DNA from: an uncultured Sulfitobacter sp.
Lineage (GTDB): Bacteria; Pseudomonadota; Alphaproteobacteria; Rhodobacterales; Rhodobacteraceae
Direction of reading: 5' to 3'
DNA: 64,000 nt
Assembly: GCA_937138475.1 (NCBI GenBank)
Contig: CAKZPD010000036.1
Coordinates: 1-64,000 of the forward strand
The first letter of the stretch is position 1. Every line of letters starts with the position of its first letter. This document shows, one piece after another, positions 43,527 to 52,668 of this stretch. Under the pieces are notes generated by a model. The model had not been told where the DNA came from. It searched no databases and was given only the letters and a program-made list of their open reading frames with translations. The position numbers and the translations under genes were made by a program.

Positions 43527-44174
43527 ATGTCTGCCATATCAGATGCCCTCACCCAAGAACGGCCCGAGCTTTCGCCTTTGTCCTCGGCGATGCAAAGGCT
43601 GCGGCTGAAAATTCTTAAATCCGTCAAGGACGCCACCTTGGATGACGCCATGGCGCTTTTGCGCGGGCGCCTGCCCCAAGAAGCCGATGAAACCACGCGT
43701 CTGGGGTATCTTGCGGCGCAAACCTGGATCGTCCGGCAAAAATTTGCCCTGATTGGCGCGGCGGCGCCTGCGACCGTTGACGATCAACTGGCCATGCTGG
43801 ATCCGGCGCGCAAGAAATTGGTCAAAGCCCCCCCCGCCGAAGCCGCCCCGGACGACATGCCCGGCGAACAAGACCCCGCAGTGGTGGCGACCCAAGGCTG
43901 GCAAAAGGTCAAGATCCTTGAGGAAACCGTGGTCAACGGGATGCGGTTTTTCAGGGATTCGGTGATCGAGGTAAATCCCGATGACGCGCAGAAACTGGTT
44001 GCCTCGGAAAAGGCGGTCATCTTTACTGAGCCCAAGCCAGAGACCCCGGCCACCAAGGCCAAAGCAAAGAAGAAACCCGCCGCCAAGGCCAAGAAACCCG
44101 CCGCAGAGCAAACCGAGGGCGGCAACGACGCCGCACCCGAAACCGCAGACCAGCCTGAGAAAGACGCCGAGTGA
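43527..44174 (+). CDS. Unknown protein with Lys/Ala-rich tail
   Basis: A 215-aa protein; AAGGGA lies eight bases before the ATG at 43527. The N-terminal half is helical (SAMQRLRLKILKSVKDATLD). A small domain around residues 125-165 has the pattern VKILEETVVNGMRFFRDSVI, seen in many short beta domains. The last 40 residues are low complexity (TKAKAKKKPAAKAKKPAAEQ), likely a nucleic-acid or membrane-interacting tail. It is divergent from flgB with overlapping sigma-54 promoters, which suggests a flagellar role; no family is recognised. Confidence 0.7.
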   Translation: MSAISDALTQERPELSPLSSAMQRLRLKILKSVKDATLDDAMALLRGRLPQEADETTRLGYLAAQTWIVRQKFALIGAAAPATVDDQLAMLDPARKKLVKAPPAEAAPDDMPGEQDPAVVATQGWQKVKILEETVVNGMRFFRDSVIEVNPDDAQKLVASEKAVIFTEPKPETPATKAKAKKKPAAKAKKPAAEQTEGGNDAAPETADQPEKDAE

Positions 44175-44524
44175 TCAAGAAATGGACCATAGCAATCGGG
44201 TTTTTGGCGATCATTGCGGCCGTTATTGTTTTGTCTCAGGTTGGCGGCATGACCCGGTTTGAGCACCGCACCCTGCGGTGTCATAACCCGCTGATCGGCC
44301 CGTTCGAGATCGTTCTTGGCAAATCAAAGATCGGCGAAACGCTGCACCTTGCCCAACCCCAGGGCGACAGCCTGATCACCATCATCGACGCGACGGACAC
44401 ACAGATCATCGCCGCCAATGATGAGCTGACCTTTATGATGGACCACAAGGATGCCCAGGTGCAGGTGCTGCGCAAATCGCGGATCAGCCGGTCAAAATGT
44501 GAGAAAACCGAATTCGCAATGTGA
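44171..44524 (+). CDS. Unknown membrane-anchored protein (GTG start)
   Basis: A 117-aa protein whose GTG start overlaps the preceding stop (GTGA), so the two genes are coupled. One N-terminal helix (IAIGFLAIIAAVIVLSQVG) anchors a small periplasmic domain (RCHNPLIGPFEIVLGKSKIG) with two cysteines (residues about 37 and 109). No family is recognised. Confidence 0.65.
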   Translation: MIKKWTIAIGFLAIIAAVIVLSQVGGMTRFEHRTLRCHNPLIGPFEIVLGKSKIGETLHLAQPQGDSLITIIDATDTQIIAANDELTFMMDHKDAQVQVLRKSRISRSKCEKTEFAM

Positions 44525-44525
44525 T

Positions 44526-44540
44526 AAACGCGGGGCGTTT
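44526..44540. terminator. Hairpin between convergent genes before fliA end
   Basis: AAACGC-GGG-GCGTTT is a perfect 6-bp inverted repeat exactly filling the 15-bp gap between the plus-strand gene and fliA. There is no U tract. It may serve both strands as a weak terminator or mRNA end stabiliser. Confidence 0.4.
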
Positions 44541-45274
44541 CAGGCGCCGGCGGGGGCGGCGCTGCCCAGGAATTCGCTCATGCCGTCGCGCAGATGGCCG
44601 ATGGCCGATTTCTTGATCTGCGACACCCGGCCCGTGGTTACGCCCAGCACCTCGGCGATTTCATAAACGTTCAGCTCTTCGACATAGTAAAGCTGCATCA
44701 CCAGGGCTTCGCGCTCGGGCAGCTTGCCCAGTTCGGCGCGCAGGCCCCGTTTGATTTCCTGATTTCCCATCGCCTCTTCTGGGTTGGCCTCGTCCGAGAC
44801 AAGCCAGATGGAATGTTCGTCATTCACCTCGTCGATGGACTGATGCAGATTGGCCTCAAAGGCGTGCTGCCATTTGCGCAGCTCATCCAGGGTCATGTCC
44901 AGTTCGCTGGCGATTTCCTCGTCCATCGGGGCGCGCTGAAGCTTGCGTTCAAGCCCCAGAACCGCCTGATTGACCTTTTGCTTCATCGCAATCGTTGACC
45001 GGCACAGGTTGGAATTCTGGCGCAGGAAATCAACAATCGCGCCCCGTATGCGAATTTTCGCATAGCTGGAAAAGGTAACGCCCTCTTTCTTGACATATTT
45101 GCGGCTGGCGTCGATCAGCCCAAGATAGCCCACCTGAACAAGGTCATCGACTTCGACCGCGCCTTTGACGCGGCCATGGAAAAAATAGGCCAGGCGACGG
45201 ACAGCGTTCAGCTCTCCGTTGATCAAATCCTCTGGTGAAGGATTTTGTTCAGGATATTTCCCTCGCAAAGCCAT
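44540..45274 (-). CDS. fliA: Flagellar sigma factor FliA (sigma-28)
   Basis: A 244-aa group 3 sigma factor with regions 2 (VEVDDLVQVGYLGLIDASRK, FSSYAKIRIRGAIVDFLRQ), 3 (RKLQRAPMDEEIASELDMT) and 4 (LPEREALVMQLYYVEELNVY, EIAEVLGVTTGRVSQIKKSA). It controls late genes through TAAA-N15-GCCGATAA type promoters and is held by FlgM (52339). It is the last gene of flhA-flhF-flhG-fliA. Confidence 0.96.
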   Translation of the reverse strand: MALRGKYPEQNPSPEDLINGELNAVRRLAYFFHGRVKGAVEVDDLVQVGYLGLIDASRKYVKKEGVTFSSYAKIRIRGAIVDFLRQNSNLCRSTIAMKQKVNQAVLGLERKLQRAPMDEEIASELDMTLDELRKWQHAFEANLHQSIDEVNDEHSIWLVSDEANPEEAMGNQEIKRGLRAELGKLPEREALVMQLYYVEELNVYEIAEVLGVTTGRVSQIKKSAIGHLRDGMSEFLGSAAPAGA

Positions 45275-45293
45275 CAGCCCCCCTTAGATGGCA

Positions 45294-46076
45294 CTATCCA
45301 TGAAAAAACCGAATTCCGTCAACGTCATTCATCGGCGACCTTAGCAAGGTCTCGGCGATTTTCCGAAACGCCCGCAGTTCGCGATCCGGCACACCGGTCT
45401 TGCGACCCAACAGCGGGCTGCGTTGAATCACCGCGCGGCGCATCGACGATGAAAACGGCACAAAACCGGCAAAGCTCAGATCGACGCTCAGGAACCGCTG
45501 GGCGATGGCGCGGATTTTTTCAAAATTCTTGCGGGCATCGGCCTCGTCGCGGGCCATGTTCACAACAATGGAAAAATGCCGCAGCCCGTGCTCTATGTGT
45601 GCGGCTTTGATCATCGCATAGGCGTCCATAAAGCTGGTCGGTTCGGCCACAACAACCACCAGAACCCGGTCGGCGGCAGCGACAAATGACAAGGTGCTGT
45701 CGCTGGCGCCGGCGGGCGCATCGGTGATCAAGATGTCGGTGCTGTCTTGTATGGCATCCATGTTGCGGATCAATTGAAACCGCGCGGTGTCATCCACCCG
45801 CGTCATATCAACAAAAGCGCTGCCGCCGGCCAAAAGCTGCACGCCCTCGGGGCCGCGTTCAACAATTTCGTTGATGCTGTGCTGACCGATCATCACATCC
45901 CTAAGGGTTTTTTGCGCGTTCCGGCCCATCAGGATGTGGGCATTGGCCAGCCCCAGATCGGCATCCAGCAGGCTGACCCGATGGCCAAGACGTGCATACA
46001 TGATCGCAAGATTGACCGCGATGCAGGATTTCCCTACGCCGCCCTTGCCGCTTGCGATGGTGATCGAATGTGTCAT
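45294..46076 (-). CDS. flhG: Flagellar number regulator, MinD-like ATPase FlhG (FleN)
   Basis: The 260-aa P-loop ATPase has the deviant Walker A ITIASGKGGVGKSCIAVNLA, LLDADLGLANAHILMG, and DILITDAPAGASDSTLSFVA. It restrains flagellar number and, in gammaproteobacteria, binds FleQ. Its ATG overlaps the flhF stop (TGATG); a TTG one codon earlier is possible. Normal length for the family but no long N-terminal activator helix is obvious. Confidence 0.93.
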   Translation of the reverse strand: MTHSITIASGKGGVGKSCIAVNLAIMYARLGHRVSLLDADLGLANAHILMGRNAQKTLRDVMIGQHSINEIVERGPEGVQLLAGGSAFVDMTRVDDTARFQLIRNMDAIQDSTDILITDAPAGASDSTLSFVAAADRVLVVVVAEPTSFMDAYAMIKAAHIEHGLRHFSIVVNMARDEADARKNFEKIRAIAQRFLSVDLSFAGFVPFSSSMRRAVIQRSPLLGRKTGVPDRELRAFRKIAETLLRSPMNDVDGIRFFHG

Positions 46077-47482
46077 CAATACCCTTTCACAGGCTGTTCA
46101 CTGCCAGCCGGGTCATCCGACGCCATGTTGAACTGCAAATACTGTTCCAAAATCTCGGTTGTGGCCTGCGCCAAGTTATCCACAAGGTTGCGCGTTCCCG
46201 ACAGCCAGCCGACCCGCGCCTGAGCGATCAGAAATTCCGACATCTCGGGCAGGGCACATTCGCATTCATCCAGTTTGGTCAGGACGATCTCTGGCTGCAT
46301 TTCCTGGTACTGCGCCAGCTCTTGCGCGATTTTGCTGGCGGCCAGACCGCTGGGCATGGCCATCACCACATGCACGGTGCGACCGGCAAAGTGGTCTTGC
46401 AATCGGGGCCATATATCCTTGATCTGCCCGGCCATGCAGCCAGCGTCGATGATCTGAACCGTATCTTTGCTTGGGGCGGTCCAATCGCCGGCGGCGCCAA
46501 TATCCCATGTTTCGACCGGAACATTCATCACACGGCCATGAAACGACAGCACATCGCTTTGCGGCTCTGACCCGTTGGTCAGGTTGACAAGGCCAAGCGC
46601 CCGCCCTTCGTCCACTTCGTTCAGCAGTGCGGCGAACTTGGCGGCAAGGGTTGTCTTGCCCCCGCCCGACGGGCCGACAACAACGATCGCCGCCGCCTTC
46701 AGCGCCTGCGCCGAGGTATTGGAGACAAGCCGGGCCGCCAATGCCGACACAAGGGCCTGCGGCGTGCGCGCGGGCAAATCGCGCAGGGTGGATTTGACCT
46801 GATAGGCGTCAAGACCGGCGTCTATCAGCTCTTGGCCATCATAGACGGCTTTGGCCGGTGGTGGCGTTTGGGGTGTGGCGGGCGCCTCAGGGGCGACGGA
46901 TGCAAGACCCAAGGCCGCCTCAAGCCGCATCAGGCGATCCTCGAGCGGGTCTTGCGGCCGGTCCGCTATCGGCGGCTTGGCTTGGCCAGCCGGGGTGGTC
47001 GGGGCGGGATCGGCGCCATTTATATCTGTGGCCGCATCTTTCGCAGCGGTGTGGCGGCACGAATGAAAAACAATCGGCGCGTCTGGTTCAACCGGCGCGT
47101 CAATCACATCGCGGCGCGGCGCGGCCACATCGCGGCGCCGCGCGCCATTGGTCAACCCGCCGTCCATCGCAACCAGTTGCGGGCGCTCGGACGCGGTCAT
47201 GAACACAGGGCTTGGCGATCCGCCATCAACCGGGTCTTCTATGGCAACCGAAACACGTCCACGACCCGCCGCGGCGAATTGTTTGTCCATCTCGTCCTCA
47301 AAGATGGTCTTGACCGCGCTGGCCCGTTTGGGGGTCGCGGTGCCGGGGTCGTTTGTGGCCTTGATCTGCACCATGCCGTCTTGTTGCGAGGTGGACAAAA
47401 TATAGGCGTCCCCCCCCAACTGGCGAACAACTTCATCCATGGCCAATGCGCTATCGGGGGCCAGAACTGTGATGGTTGGCAT
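46076..47482 (-). CDS. flhF: Flagellar polar-placement GTPase FlhF
   Basis: An SRP-family GTPase of 468 aa: N-terminal basic B region (DEVVRQLGGDAYILSTSQQD), a variable middle, then NG domain with G1 AAIVVVGPSGGGKTTLAAKF and later MPSGLAASKIAQELAQY and EIVLTKLDECE. FlhF places the flagellum at its site; together with FlhG it implies controlled, probably few, flagella. Confidence 0.92.
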   Translation of the reverse strand: MPTITVLAPDSALAMDEVVRQLGGDAYILSTSQQDGMVQIKATNDPGTATPKRASAVKTIFEDEMDKQFAAAGRGRVSVAIEDPVDGGSPSPVFMTASERPQLVAMDGGLTNGARRRDVAAPRRDVIDAPVEPDAPIVFHSCRHTAAKDAATDINGADPAPTTPAGQAKPPIADRPQDPLEDRLMRLEAALGLASVAPEAPATPQTPPPAKAVYDGQELIDAGLDAYQVKSTLRDLPARTPQALVSALAARLVSNTSAQALKAAAIVVVGPSGGGKTTLAAKFAALLNEVDEGRALGLVNLTNGSEPQSDVLSFHGRVMNVPVETWDIGAAGDWTAPSKDTVQIIDAGCMAGQIKDIWPRLQDHFAGRTVHVVMAMPSGLAASKIAQELAQYQEMQPEIVLTKLDECECALPEMSEFLIAQARVGWLSGTRNLVDNLAQATTEILEQYLQFNMASDDPAGSEQPVKGY

Positions 47483-47493
47483 AGCTTGTTACC

Positions 47494-49653
47494 TCAGACG
47501 TTTTCGGGTTGATGGGAAGGGTGGGACGGATCAAGTTGCGGCGACGTGCCGCCAAGCGCGTCAAAACCACCAATCGTTGCATAGATTTCGACGCGGCGGT
47601 TCTCGGGCAGTTCGGTAAAGCTTAGGATGATCATGTCGGGCACATGGGTGCGGACGAAATCCGAAAACACCCGGCGAATTTGCGGCGCAACGACCATGAT
47701 CGTTGGACGACCCTCGGCGCTTAGTTTTTCGCTTGTCTCGTTGATCGAACGCATCAGCTGTTCGGCCAATGACCCCTCAAGGATCAACCCTTCGTCGCCG
47801 CTCTGGCGGACGGTGCGCAGCATCAGCTGTTCCAGTTCGGGCGTCAGGGTCATCAGCGGCAAAACAGTCCCAAGTGGCGCGACCTGCTGGATCAGCAAAG
47901 GGGCAAGCGCGGGGCGCAATGCCTCGGCCATCTCGTTTGGTCCCATATTGGGTCCGACCAGATTGGACAGCCCCTCAAGAATACGCCGCAAATCCGAAAT
48001 CGGGATACGTTCAGACAAAAGCCGCCGCAGCACCAGGGTCAAAATATGAAGCGGCACCAGCTTGGGCACGATGGATTTCACCAAATTGGGCGAGGCCTCG
48101 GCCAAACGATCCAAGAGCGCCTGCACGTCATCCTGGCCGATCAGATCCGCCGCATGTTTGTGCAAAAGCTGGCTGAGATGGGTCGAAATCACGGAATCGG
48201 GTTCAATCACCACATAGTCGTTGGCTTCGGCTTCGGCCTGCTGCTGGGGGCGGATCCAAATGGCATCAATGCCAAAGGACGGGTCTTTGACCTCGATCCC
48301 GTCCAGATGCACGCGGGTGGCATCCCCCGGCAGCGCCAGCTTGCGATCAGGAAAGGCGATATCTTCGCCGACGATGGTTTGACCAATGCGGATACGATAT
48401 TGGTTCGGCTCAAGCGCCAGATCGTCGCGGATACGCACGCCGGGAATGACAAACCCAAGCCCGCGCGACACATCGCGCCGAATACCGGTGATCCGGCTGA
48501 CCAGCGGGCCCGATTGCTCTTCGTCAACAAGGCTGATCAGCCCATAGCCCAGCTGCATGGAAATTGCCGAATAATCGGTCACATCCGACAAAAGCACCGC
48601 GTCAGGCGCCGGCGCGTCGGCCTCCTCTTCGGCCTCGGCCTCTTCTGCCTGATTTTGAAGGGCGCGCGCCTCGGACTGACGGGCAAAATAAGCTGCGGCC
48701 GCCGCCAACACCGCAAACATCATGAAAAGCTGGTTCGGCATGCCCGGCACCAGCCCCAGAATGAACACCACCGCCGCCGTCGGCATCCAGGCCCGCGACA
48801 GGTTGACCTGCCCGCCGATGTGCTGGGCCATATCCTGGGTCGAGGACACGCGCGTTACGATAATCGCCGTGGCAATCGACAACAACAACGATGGGATCTG
48901 TGCGACAAGGCCATCCCCGATGGACAGCAATATATAAGACTGGGCCGCATCAGCGACCGCCATCTGGTGCTGTGCCACCCCGATGATCAAACCGCCGATG
49001 ATATTGATCGCCAGGATCAGCAGACCGGCAATTGCATCGCCTTTGACGAATTTGGACGCACCATCCATTGAGCCGTAAAAATCGGCCTCGTCCGCGACCT
49101 CTTGCCGGCGGGTTGTTGCCTCTTCTGGGGACAAGATACCGGCGTTCAGATCGGCATCAATCGCCATCTGTTTGCCGGGCATGGCATCAAGGGTAAAGCG
49201 GGCAGACACCTCGGACACCCGGCCCGCACCTTTGGTGATCACCACAAGGTTAATGATCACCAAAATGATAAAGACAAAGATGCCCACGGCATAATTGCCC
49301 GCCACAACAAATTCACCAAAGGCCTTGATCACCTGCCCCGCAGCCCCGGCGCCTGTGTGCCCCTCGCTCAGCACCACGCGGGTCGAGGCCACGTTCAACG
49401 CCAGGCGCAAAACGGTGGCGATCAAAATCAGGTTGGGAAAGGATGAAAAATCCAGCGGGCGATGGGTGTGCATCGCGACCATCAAGATCAGCAACGAAAG
49501 GATAATATTGACGACAAAGAACGTATCCAGCAGGAAAACCGGCAGCGGCAGCACCATCATCGCCACCAGGATCAAGATGCCCACCGGCAATACCGAGCCC
49601 CCGGCCGCCGCCTTGATGTCCCCCAGCAAAGACCGATCGCGTGTCAATTCCAT
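47494..49653 (-). CDS. flhA: Flagellar export gate protein FlhA
   Basis: The 719-aa export gate has eight N-terminal membrane helices with LALNVASTRVVLSEGHTGAG and the conserved FHIPEP-like loop (SARFTLDAMPGKQMAIDADL), and a large cytoplasmic domain (about residues 350-700) that binds export chaperones. It heads flhAFG-fliA and has a strong sigma-54 promoter with a leader near 118 bases. Confidence 0.97.
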   Translation of the reverse strand: MELTRDRSLLGDIKAAAGGSVLPVGILILVAMMVLPLPVFLLDTFFVVNIILSLLILMVAMHTHRPLDFSSFPNLILIATVLRLALNVASTRVVLSEGHTGAGAAGQVIKAFGEFVVAGNYAVGIFVFIILVIINLVVITKGAGRVSEVSARFTLDAMPGKQMAIDADLNAGILSPEEATTRRQEVADEADFYGSMDGASKFVKGDAIAGLLILAINIIGGLIIGVAQHQMAVADAAQSYILLSIGDGLVAQIPSLLLSIATAIIVTRVSSTQDMAQHIGGQVNLSRAWMPTAAVVFILGLVPGMPNQLFMMFAVLAAAAAYFARQSEARALQNQAEEAEAEEEADAPAPDAVLLSDVTDYSAISMQLGYGLISLVDEEQSGPLVSRITGIRRDVSRGLGFVIPGVRIRDDLALEPNQYRIRIGQTIVGEDIAFPDRKLALPGDATRVHLDGIEVKDPSFGIDAIWIRPQQQAEAEANDYVVIEPDSVISTHLSQLLHKHAADLIGQDDVQALLDRLAEASPNLVKSIVPKLVPLHILTLVLRRLLSERIPISDLRRILEGLSNLVGPNMGPNEMAEALRPALAPLLIQQVAPLGTVLPLMTLTPELEQLMLRTVRQSGDEGLILEGSLAEQLMRSINETSEKLSAEGRPTIMVVAPQIRRVFSDFVRTHVPDMIILSFTELPENRRVEIYATIGGFDALGGTSPQLDPSHPSHQPENV

Positions 49654-49782
49654 GACACCGCCTTTGCGTCAAACCCCTGACAGCCGCACAGGTGCGGGGG
49701 GCTGATCACCTTTATTTTCCTTGGTTTCGGCACATGAATGTTCCCAAAATTCGCCCGGCGATTTCCAGGCTTGCCCAGAACA

Positions 49783-49799
49783 TGCAATGGCTGTGCCAA
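49783..49799 (-). promoter_or_regulatory. Sigma-54 promoter of flhA-flhF-flhG-fliA
   Basis: Minus-strand TTGGCACAGCCATTGCA is a near-perfect -24/-12 element. The predicted start is near 49771. The divergent flgP promoter begins 37 bases away. Confidence 0.85.
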
Positions 49800-49836
49800 G
49801 TCGTTTTTTGAACATTTTGGCAAAATGGGCGGCAAA

Positions 49837-49853
49837 ATGGCATGAAAGCTGCA
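49837..49853 (+). promoter_or_regulatory. Sigma-54 promoter of flgP-flgT-flgA
   Basis: ATGGCATGAAAGCTGCA has GG-N10-GC. The predicted start near 49864 is 30 bases before the flgP ATG. Confidence 0.7.
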
Positions 49854-49893
49854 AGTGGGGGGGCAACTCTCATTCTGACAGGAGCCGCCGATC

Positions 49894-50427
49894 ATGCGCA
49901 GTCTACTTTGCCCGAACAGGCCCCATAAGCTTGGTGTTTTGACCACAATTGGCTTGGTTGCAAGCCTGTTGTCGGGCTGCCAGATGGGTCTGGGCGGCGC
50001 ACATCAAACCACCGCCCATGTCACATCCAAGGCCCAGGCAAGCGAATTGGACGCGGTCAAGCGCACGCTTGAGGTCAGCACCATAAAGATGGCGCCCGTA
50101 CCGACGATTTCGGCAACCGGCTATGCGGTGATTTCCTCGCAGCCGGGCAAAACCCTGAACCAGCGGCGCCTGATGGCGATCCGCGCCGCCCGGATGGACG
50201 CCATGCGCGCCCTGACCGAACAAATTCACGGTCTGATCGTGGAAAGCGAGACGAAGCTGTCTGAAAATGTGCTGCAATCGGATGTGATGCGTTCGACCGT
50301 GTCGGGGGCCATTCGCGGGGCGCGCACGGTGCGCATTGAACCCAAAGGGAGCGATAGCTATTCGGTCGCGCTTGAGATTGACCGCGCCACGATTGACCAG
50401 ATCCTCAAGTCGGCGCGCCGGCTCTGA
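49894..50427 (+). CDS. flgP: Outer-membrane flagellar lipoprotein FlgP (LPP20 family)
   Basis: A 177-aa lipoprotein with lipobox LLSGC (Cys29). The LPP20/FlgP region reads PTISATGYAVISSQPGKTLN, then QRRLMAIRAARMDAMRALTE and QIHGLIVESETKLSENVLQS, as in Vibrio/Campylobacter FlgP. These proteins form extra basal discs at the outer membrane. The start has GGAG nearby (AGGAGCCGCCG before ATG region). It precedes flgT and flgA in one transcript. Confidence 0.9.
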   Translation: MRSLLCPNRPHKLGVLTTIGLVASLLSGCQMGLGGAHQTTAHVTSKAQASELDAVKRTLEVSTIKMAPVPTISATGYAVISSQPGKTLNQRRLMAIRAARMDAMRALTEQIHGLIVESETKLSENVLQSDVMRSTVSGAIRGARTVRIEPKGSDSYSVALEIDRATIDQILKSARRL

Positions 50428-50439
50428 GGGGCGCGCGAT

Positions 50440-51591
50440 ATGACCTTGCCTTGCCGCCACATCGCCAGCACGCTGACCGCCCTTGCGCTGTCAGCGGGTC
50501 TGAGCACGGCCGAGGTCATGACAGTCGAGACCACAGGCCAGGCCGTGGCGACCGGGGCCAAATCGGATGCGCATCTGCATAAATCCGCCCTGCAAGAGGC
50601 CCTGTATCAGGCGGCCCTGAAGGGCGGCGCGCAGGTCAGCGGCTATGCCGCGCTGTCACATTCGGTTCTGACCAGTGATGTGCTGGTCATTCGGCCAGAT
50701 GCGAAAATTCTTGATTATGCGATATTGTCCGAGGAAACCAACGCCCAGAAATCCCGCGTGACCATCCGCGCGGTTGTTGGCAGCCTGGATACACCGCCCG
50801 CCTGCGCGCGCCGCGCCGCGCTGACGATTGCGCCAACCCCGCCAGATGTCGATCTGTCGCCGCAGGCACCGGCGTGGCTGAACGATCTTCAGACCCGCAT
50901 GACCGCCGCCCTGTCACAAGCCCTGACCAAGGTCGACGGCGTGACAAGCGCCCCTGCCCCCGCGCCTGTCGCTGCCCCCCGGCAAAACACCGGCGTTGCA
51001 GCCGAATTCGATTATGTCGCGCTGACCCGTGGCACCGGCCCGAACACAAATACAACCACCGACGCGGGCCACACTACAGGCTCGGGCGGCTTGCCCCTGC
51101 GCACGATGATCAAAATCGGCGCGCCGGAAAACACCGGCCTCAGCCGGGTCTTGCCCGTCGATGTTACCCTGTTTCTGACCGATCCAAGCCAGGCCGTGCC
51201 TTTGCGGCGCAATCAAAGCCTGAATATCAAGCTGCGCGCCAATACGCCCTGGCAGGTGCTTAATGCCCGGTCTCTTTCCACGCGCGATGCGGTGATCGGT
51301 CAAATCACCGGGGCCGCCACCCAGATGGTCGGCGATATGATTGATGCCCGCGCCTGCCAACCGCTGGCGGGGCCGCTGCAATGGGCCAATGGCACACTGC
51401 GCCTGCCCTTTGGCCGAAAAGATGGCCTAAGCCGGCATCACCTGGCCTATACCCAAGGGCGCGATACCCCCTATGAGATCCTGGAAATCACCAAGCTGAA
51501 CGATCATTCGGTGCAGATGCGGCCCATGGATCGGCGCCGTGACCCAAGCGGCATGGCTGGGCTGACCGTCCAATTCATGGAGCTAAAGTGA
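50440..51591 (+). CDS. flgT: Flagellar H-ring protein FlgT
   Basis: A 383-aa periplasmic protein with a signal peptide (LTALALSAGLSTAEV). The N-terminal FlgT domain (VTTGQAVATGAKSDAH-like segment with ALQEALYQAALKGGAQVSGY, and VLVIRPDAKILDYAI) is clear; middle and C-terminal parts are more divergent, with a Pro/Ala linker. FlgT supports rings around the LP ring and stator engagement in Vibrio, and in R. sphaeroides a distant FlgT contacts MotB and FliL. It ends by overlapping flgA. Confidence 0.88.
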   Translation: MTLPCRHIASTLTALALSAGLSTAEVMTVETTGQAVATGAKSDAHLHKSALQEALYQAALKGGAQVSGYAALSHSVLTSDVLVIRPDAKILDYAILSEETNAQKSRVTIRAVVGSLDTPPACARRAALTIAPTPPDVDLSPQAPAWLNDLQTRMTAALSQALTKVDGVTSAPAPAPVAAPRQNTGVAAEFDYVALTRGTGPNTNTTTDAGHTTGSGGLPLRTMIKIGAPENTGLSRVLPVDVTLFLTDPSQAVPLRRNQSLNIKLRANTPWQVLNARSLSTRDAVIGQITGAATQMVGDMIDARACQPLAGPLQWANGTLRLPFGRKDGLSRHHLAYTQGRDTPYEILEITKLNDHSVQMRPMDRRRDPSGMAGLTVQFMELK

Positions 51592-52304
51592 TGAAGGCGC
51601 TGTGGGGCCTGGCCTTTGCGGTGCTGGCGGCACAGCCGCTTGGCGCCCAGGATCAGATCGTCACCGGCGCCGACGTCAAGGCCGCCGTTGAACGCGAAAT
51701 GAGACGAAACAACATCACCGGTGATCCCAAGGTGGCCGATGGCCGGCGATATTATTCCTGTGCCAGCGATCTGAACGTCGCCCCAAAATATCAAGGTGCC
51801 TGGGAAACGGTCAACGTCACCTGCCCTGACCCCGACCGCGAATGGACGATCATGGTGCGGACCGGGCAGATCACCGTTGATGTCGCCGATACCGACCCAG
51901 ATACCCCCAAGGGCAATATCCAGGTGGTCGTCTTGTTGGCCAGCGTCAAAAAAGGCCAAGTCCTGACCCCCGATATCCTCAAACTGGTTGAAATGCCGCG
52001 ATCCGGGCGCCTTGGCGCGTTTTTCCGGATCGAAGATGTCGCCGGGCGGCGCAGCACCCAGGCGCTTAGCGCGTTGCAACCGCTGCGCGCGCGCCATTTG
52101 GAACATGACTGGTCCGTGCAAGAGGGCCAGCCGGTGCAAATCGTCCAGACCGTGGGCTTTTTGCAGGTATCCTCGACCGGGATTTCCCTTGAAAATGCCC
52201 AGATCGGTGATATTGTTCAGGTCGAAAATACCAAATCAGGTAAAATTATCAAAGCCTTGGTAGAAAGTTCAAAAAAAGTGACCCCCATCGCTAACATCGA
52301 CTGA
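51591..52304 (+). CDS. flgA: P-ring assembly chaperone FlgA
   Basis: A 237-aa periplasmic protein. Signal peptide MKALWGLAFAVLAAQPLGAQ; SAF/FlgA domain with VVVLLASVKKGQVLTPDILK and the C-terminal GFLQVSSTGISLENAQIGDI, VQVENTKSGKIIKALV. The ATG at 51591 overlaps the flgT stop (TGATG). FlgA is often near flgM, as here. Confidence 0.93.
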   Translation: MKALWGLAFAVLAAQPLGAQDQIVTGADVKAAVEREMRRNNITGDPKVADGRRYYSCASDLNVAPKYQGAWETVNVTCPDPDREWTIMVRTGQITVDVADTDPDTPKGNIQVVVLLASVKKGQVLTPDILKLVEMPRSGRLGAFFRIEDVAGRRSTQALSALQPLRARHLEHDWSVQEGQPVQIVQTVGFLQVSSTGISLENAQIGDIVQVENTKSGKIIKALVESSKKVTPIANID

Positions 52305-52318
52305 CTTCGCGTCGTTAA
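52292..52318 (+). promoter_or_regulatory. Candidate FliA promoter of flgM
   Basis: TAAC-N15-GTCGTTAA overlaps the flgA stop, 21 bases before the flgM ATG. The -10 half differs from GCCGATAA at two places. A FliA-driven flgM is the common arrangement. Confidence 0.45.
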
Positions 52319-52338
52319 GGATGTATCAGGAGGATGTC

Positions 52339-52638
52339 ATGGTTGACTCTATTAAACATAACGTAAGGCAAATGGTTGCCCCCGCATCGCATGATGCGAA
52401 GCCCTCTGCCAATCGGTCAAGCGTTGCCGCGCCTGGCGCAACGCCTGATGCCACCTTTGCAAGCGATGTCAGCGAACTGTCTGTCAAAGGTCAGGTTGCT
52501 GCGCTTTCTCAAAAGCCGCCAATCGATTCCGAAGCCGTTAGCCGCATCAAACAGGCCATCGCGGATGGAAAATATCCGATCAATCTGGATCTGGTATCAG
52601 AGCGCCTGATGGAAAGCTATCTGGAGATGAAAGGTTGA
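52339..52638 (+). CDS. flgM: Anti-sigma-28 factor FlgM
   Basis: A 99-aa protein with the FlgM C-terminal helices (SEAVSRIKQAIADGKYPINL, DLVSERLMESYLEM). AGGAGG (52328-52333) precedes the ATG at 52339; the ATG at 52321 is read through the ribosome site and rejected. It binds FliA until it is exported through the finished hook. Confidence 0.93.
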   Translation: MVDSIKHNVRQMVAPASHDAKPSANRSSVAAPGATPDATFASDVSELSVKGQVAALSQKPPIDSEAVSRIKQAIADGKYPINLDLVSERLMESYLEMKG

Positions 52639-52668
52639 GCATAGGCCGCGCTGCACCAATGTGGGCCT

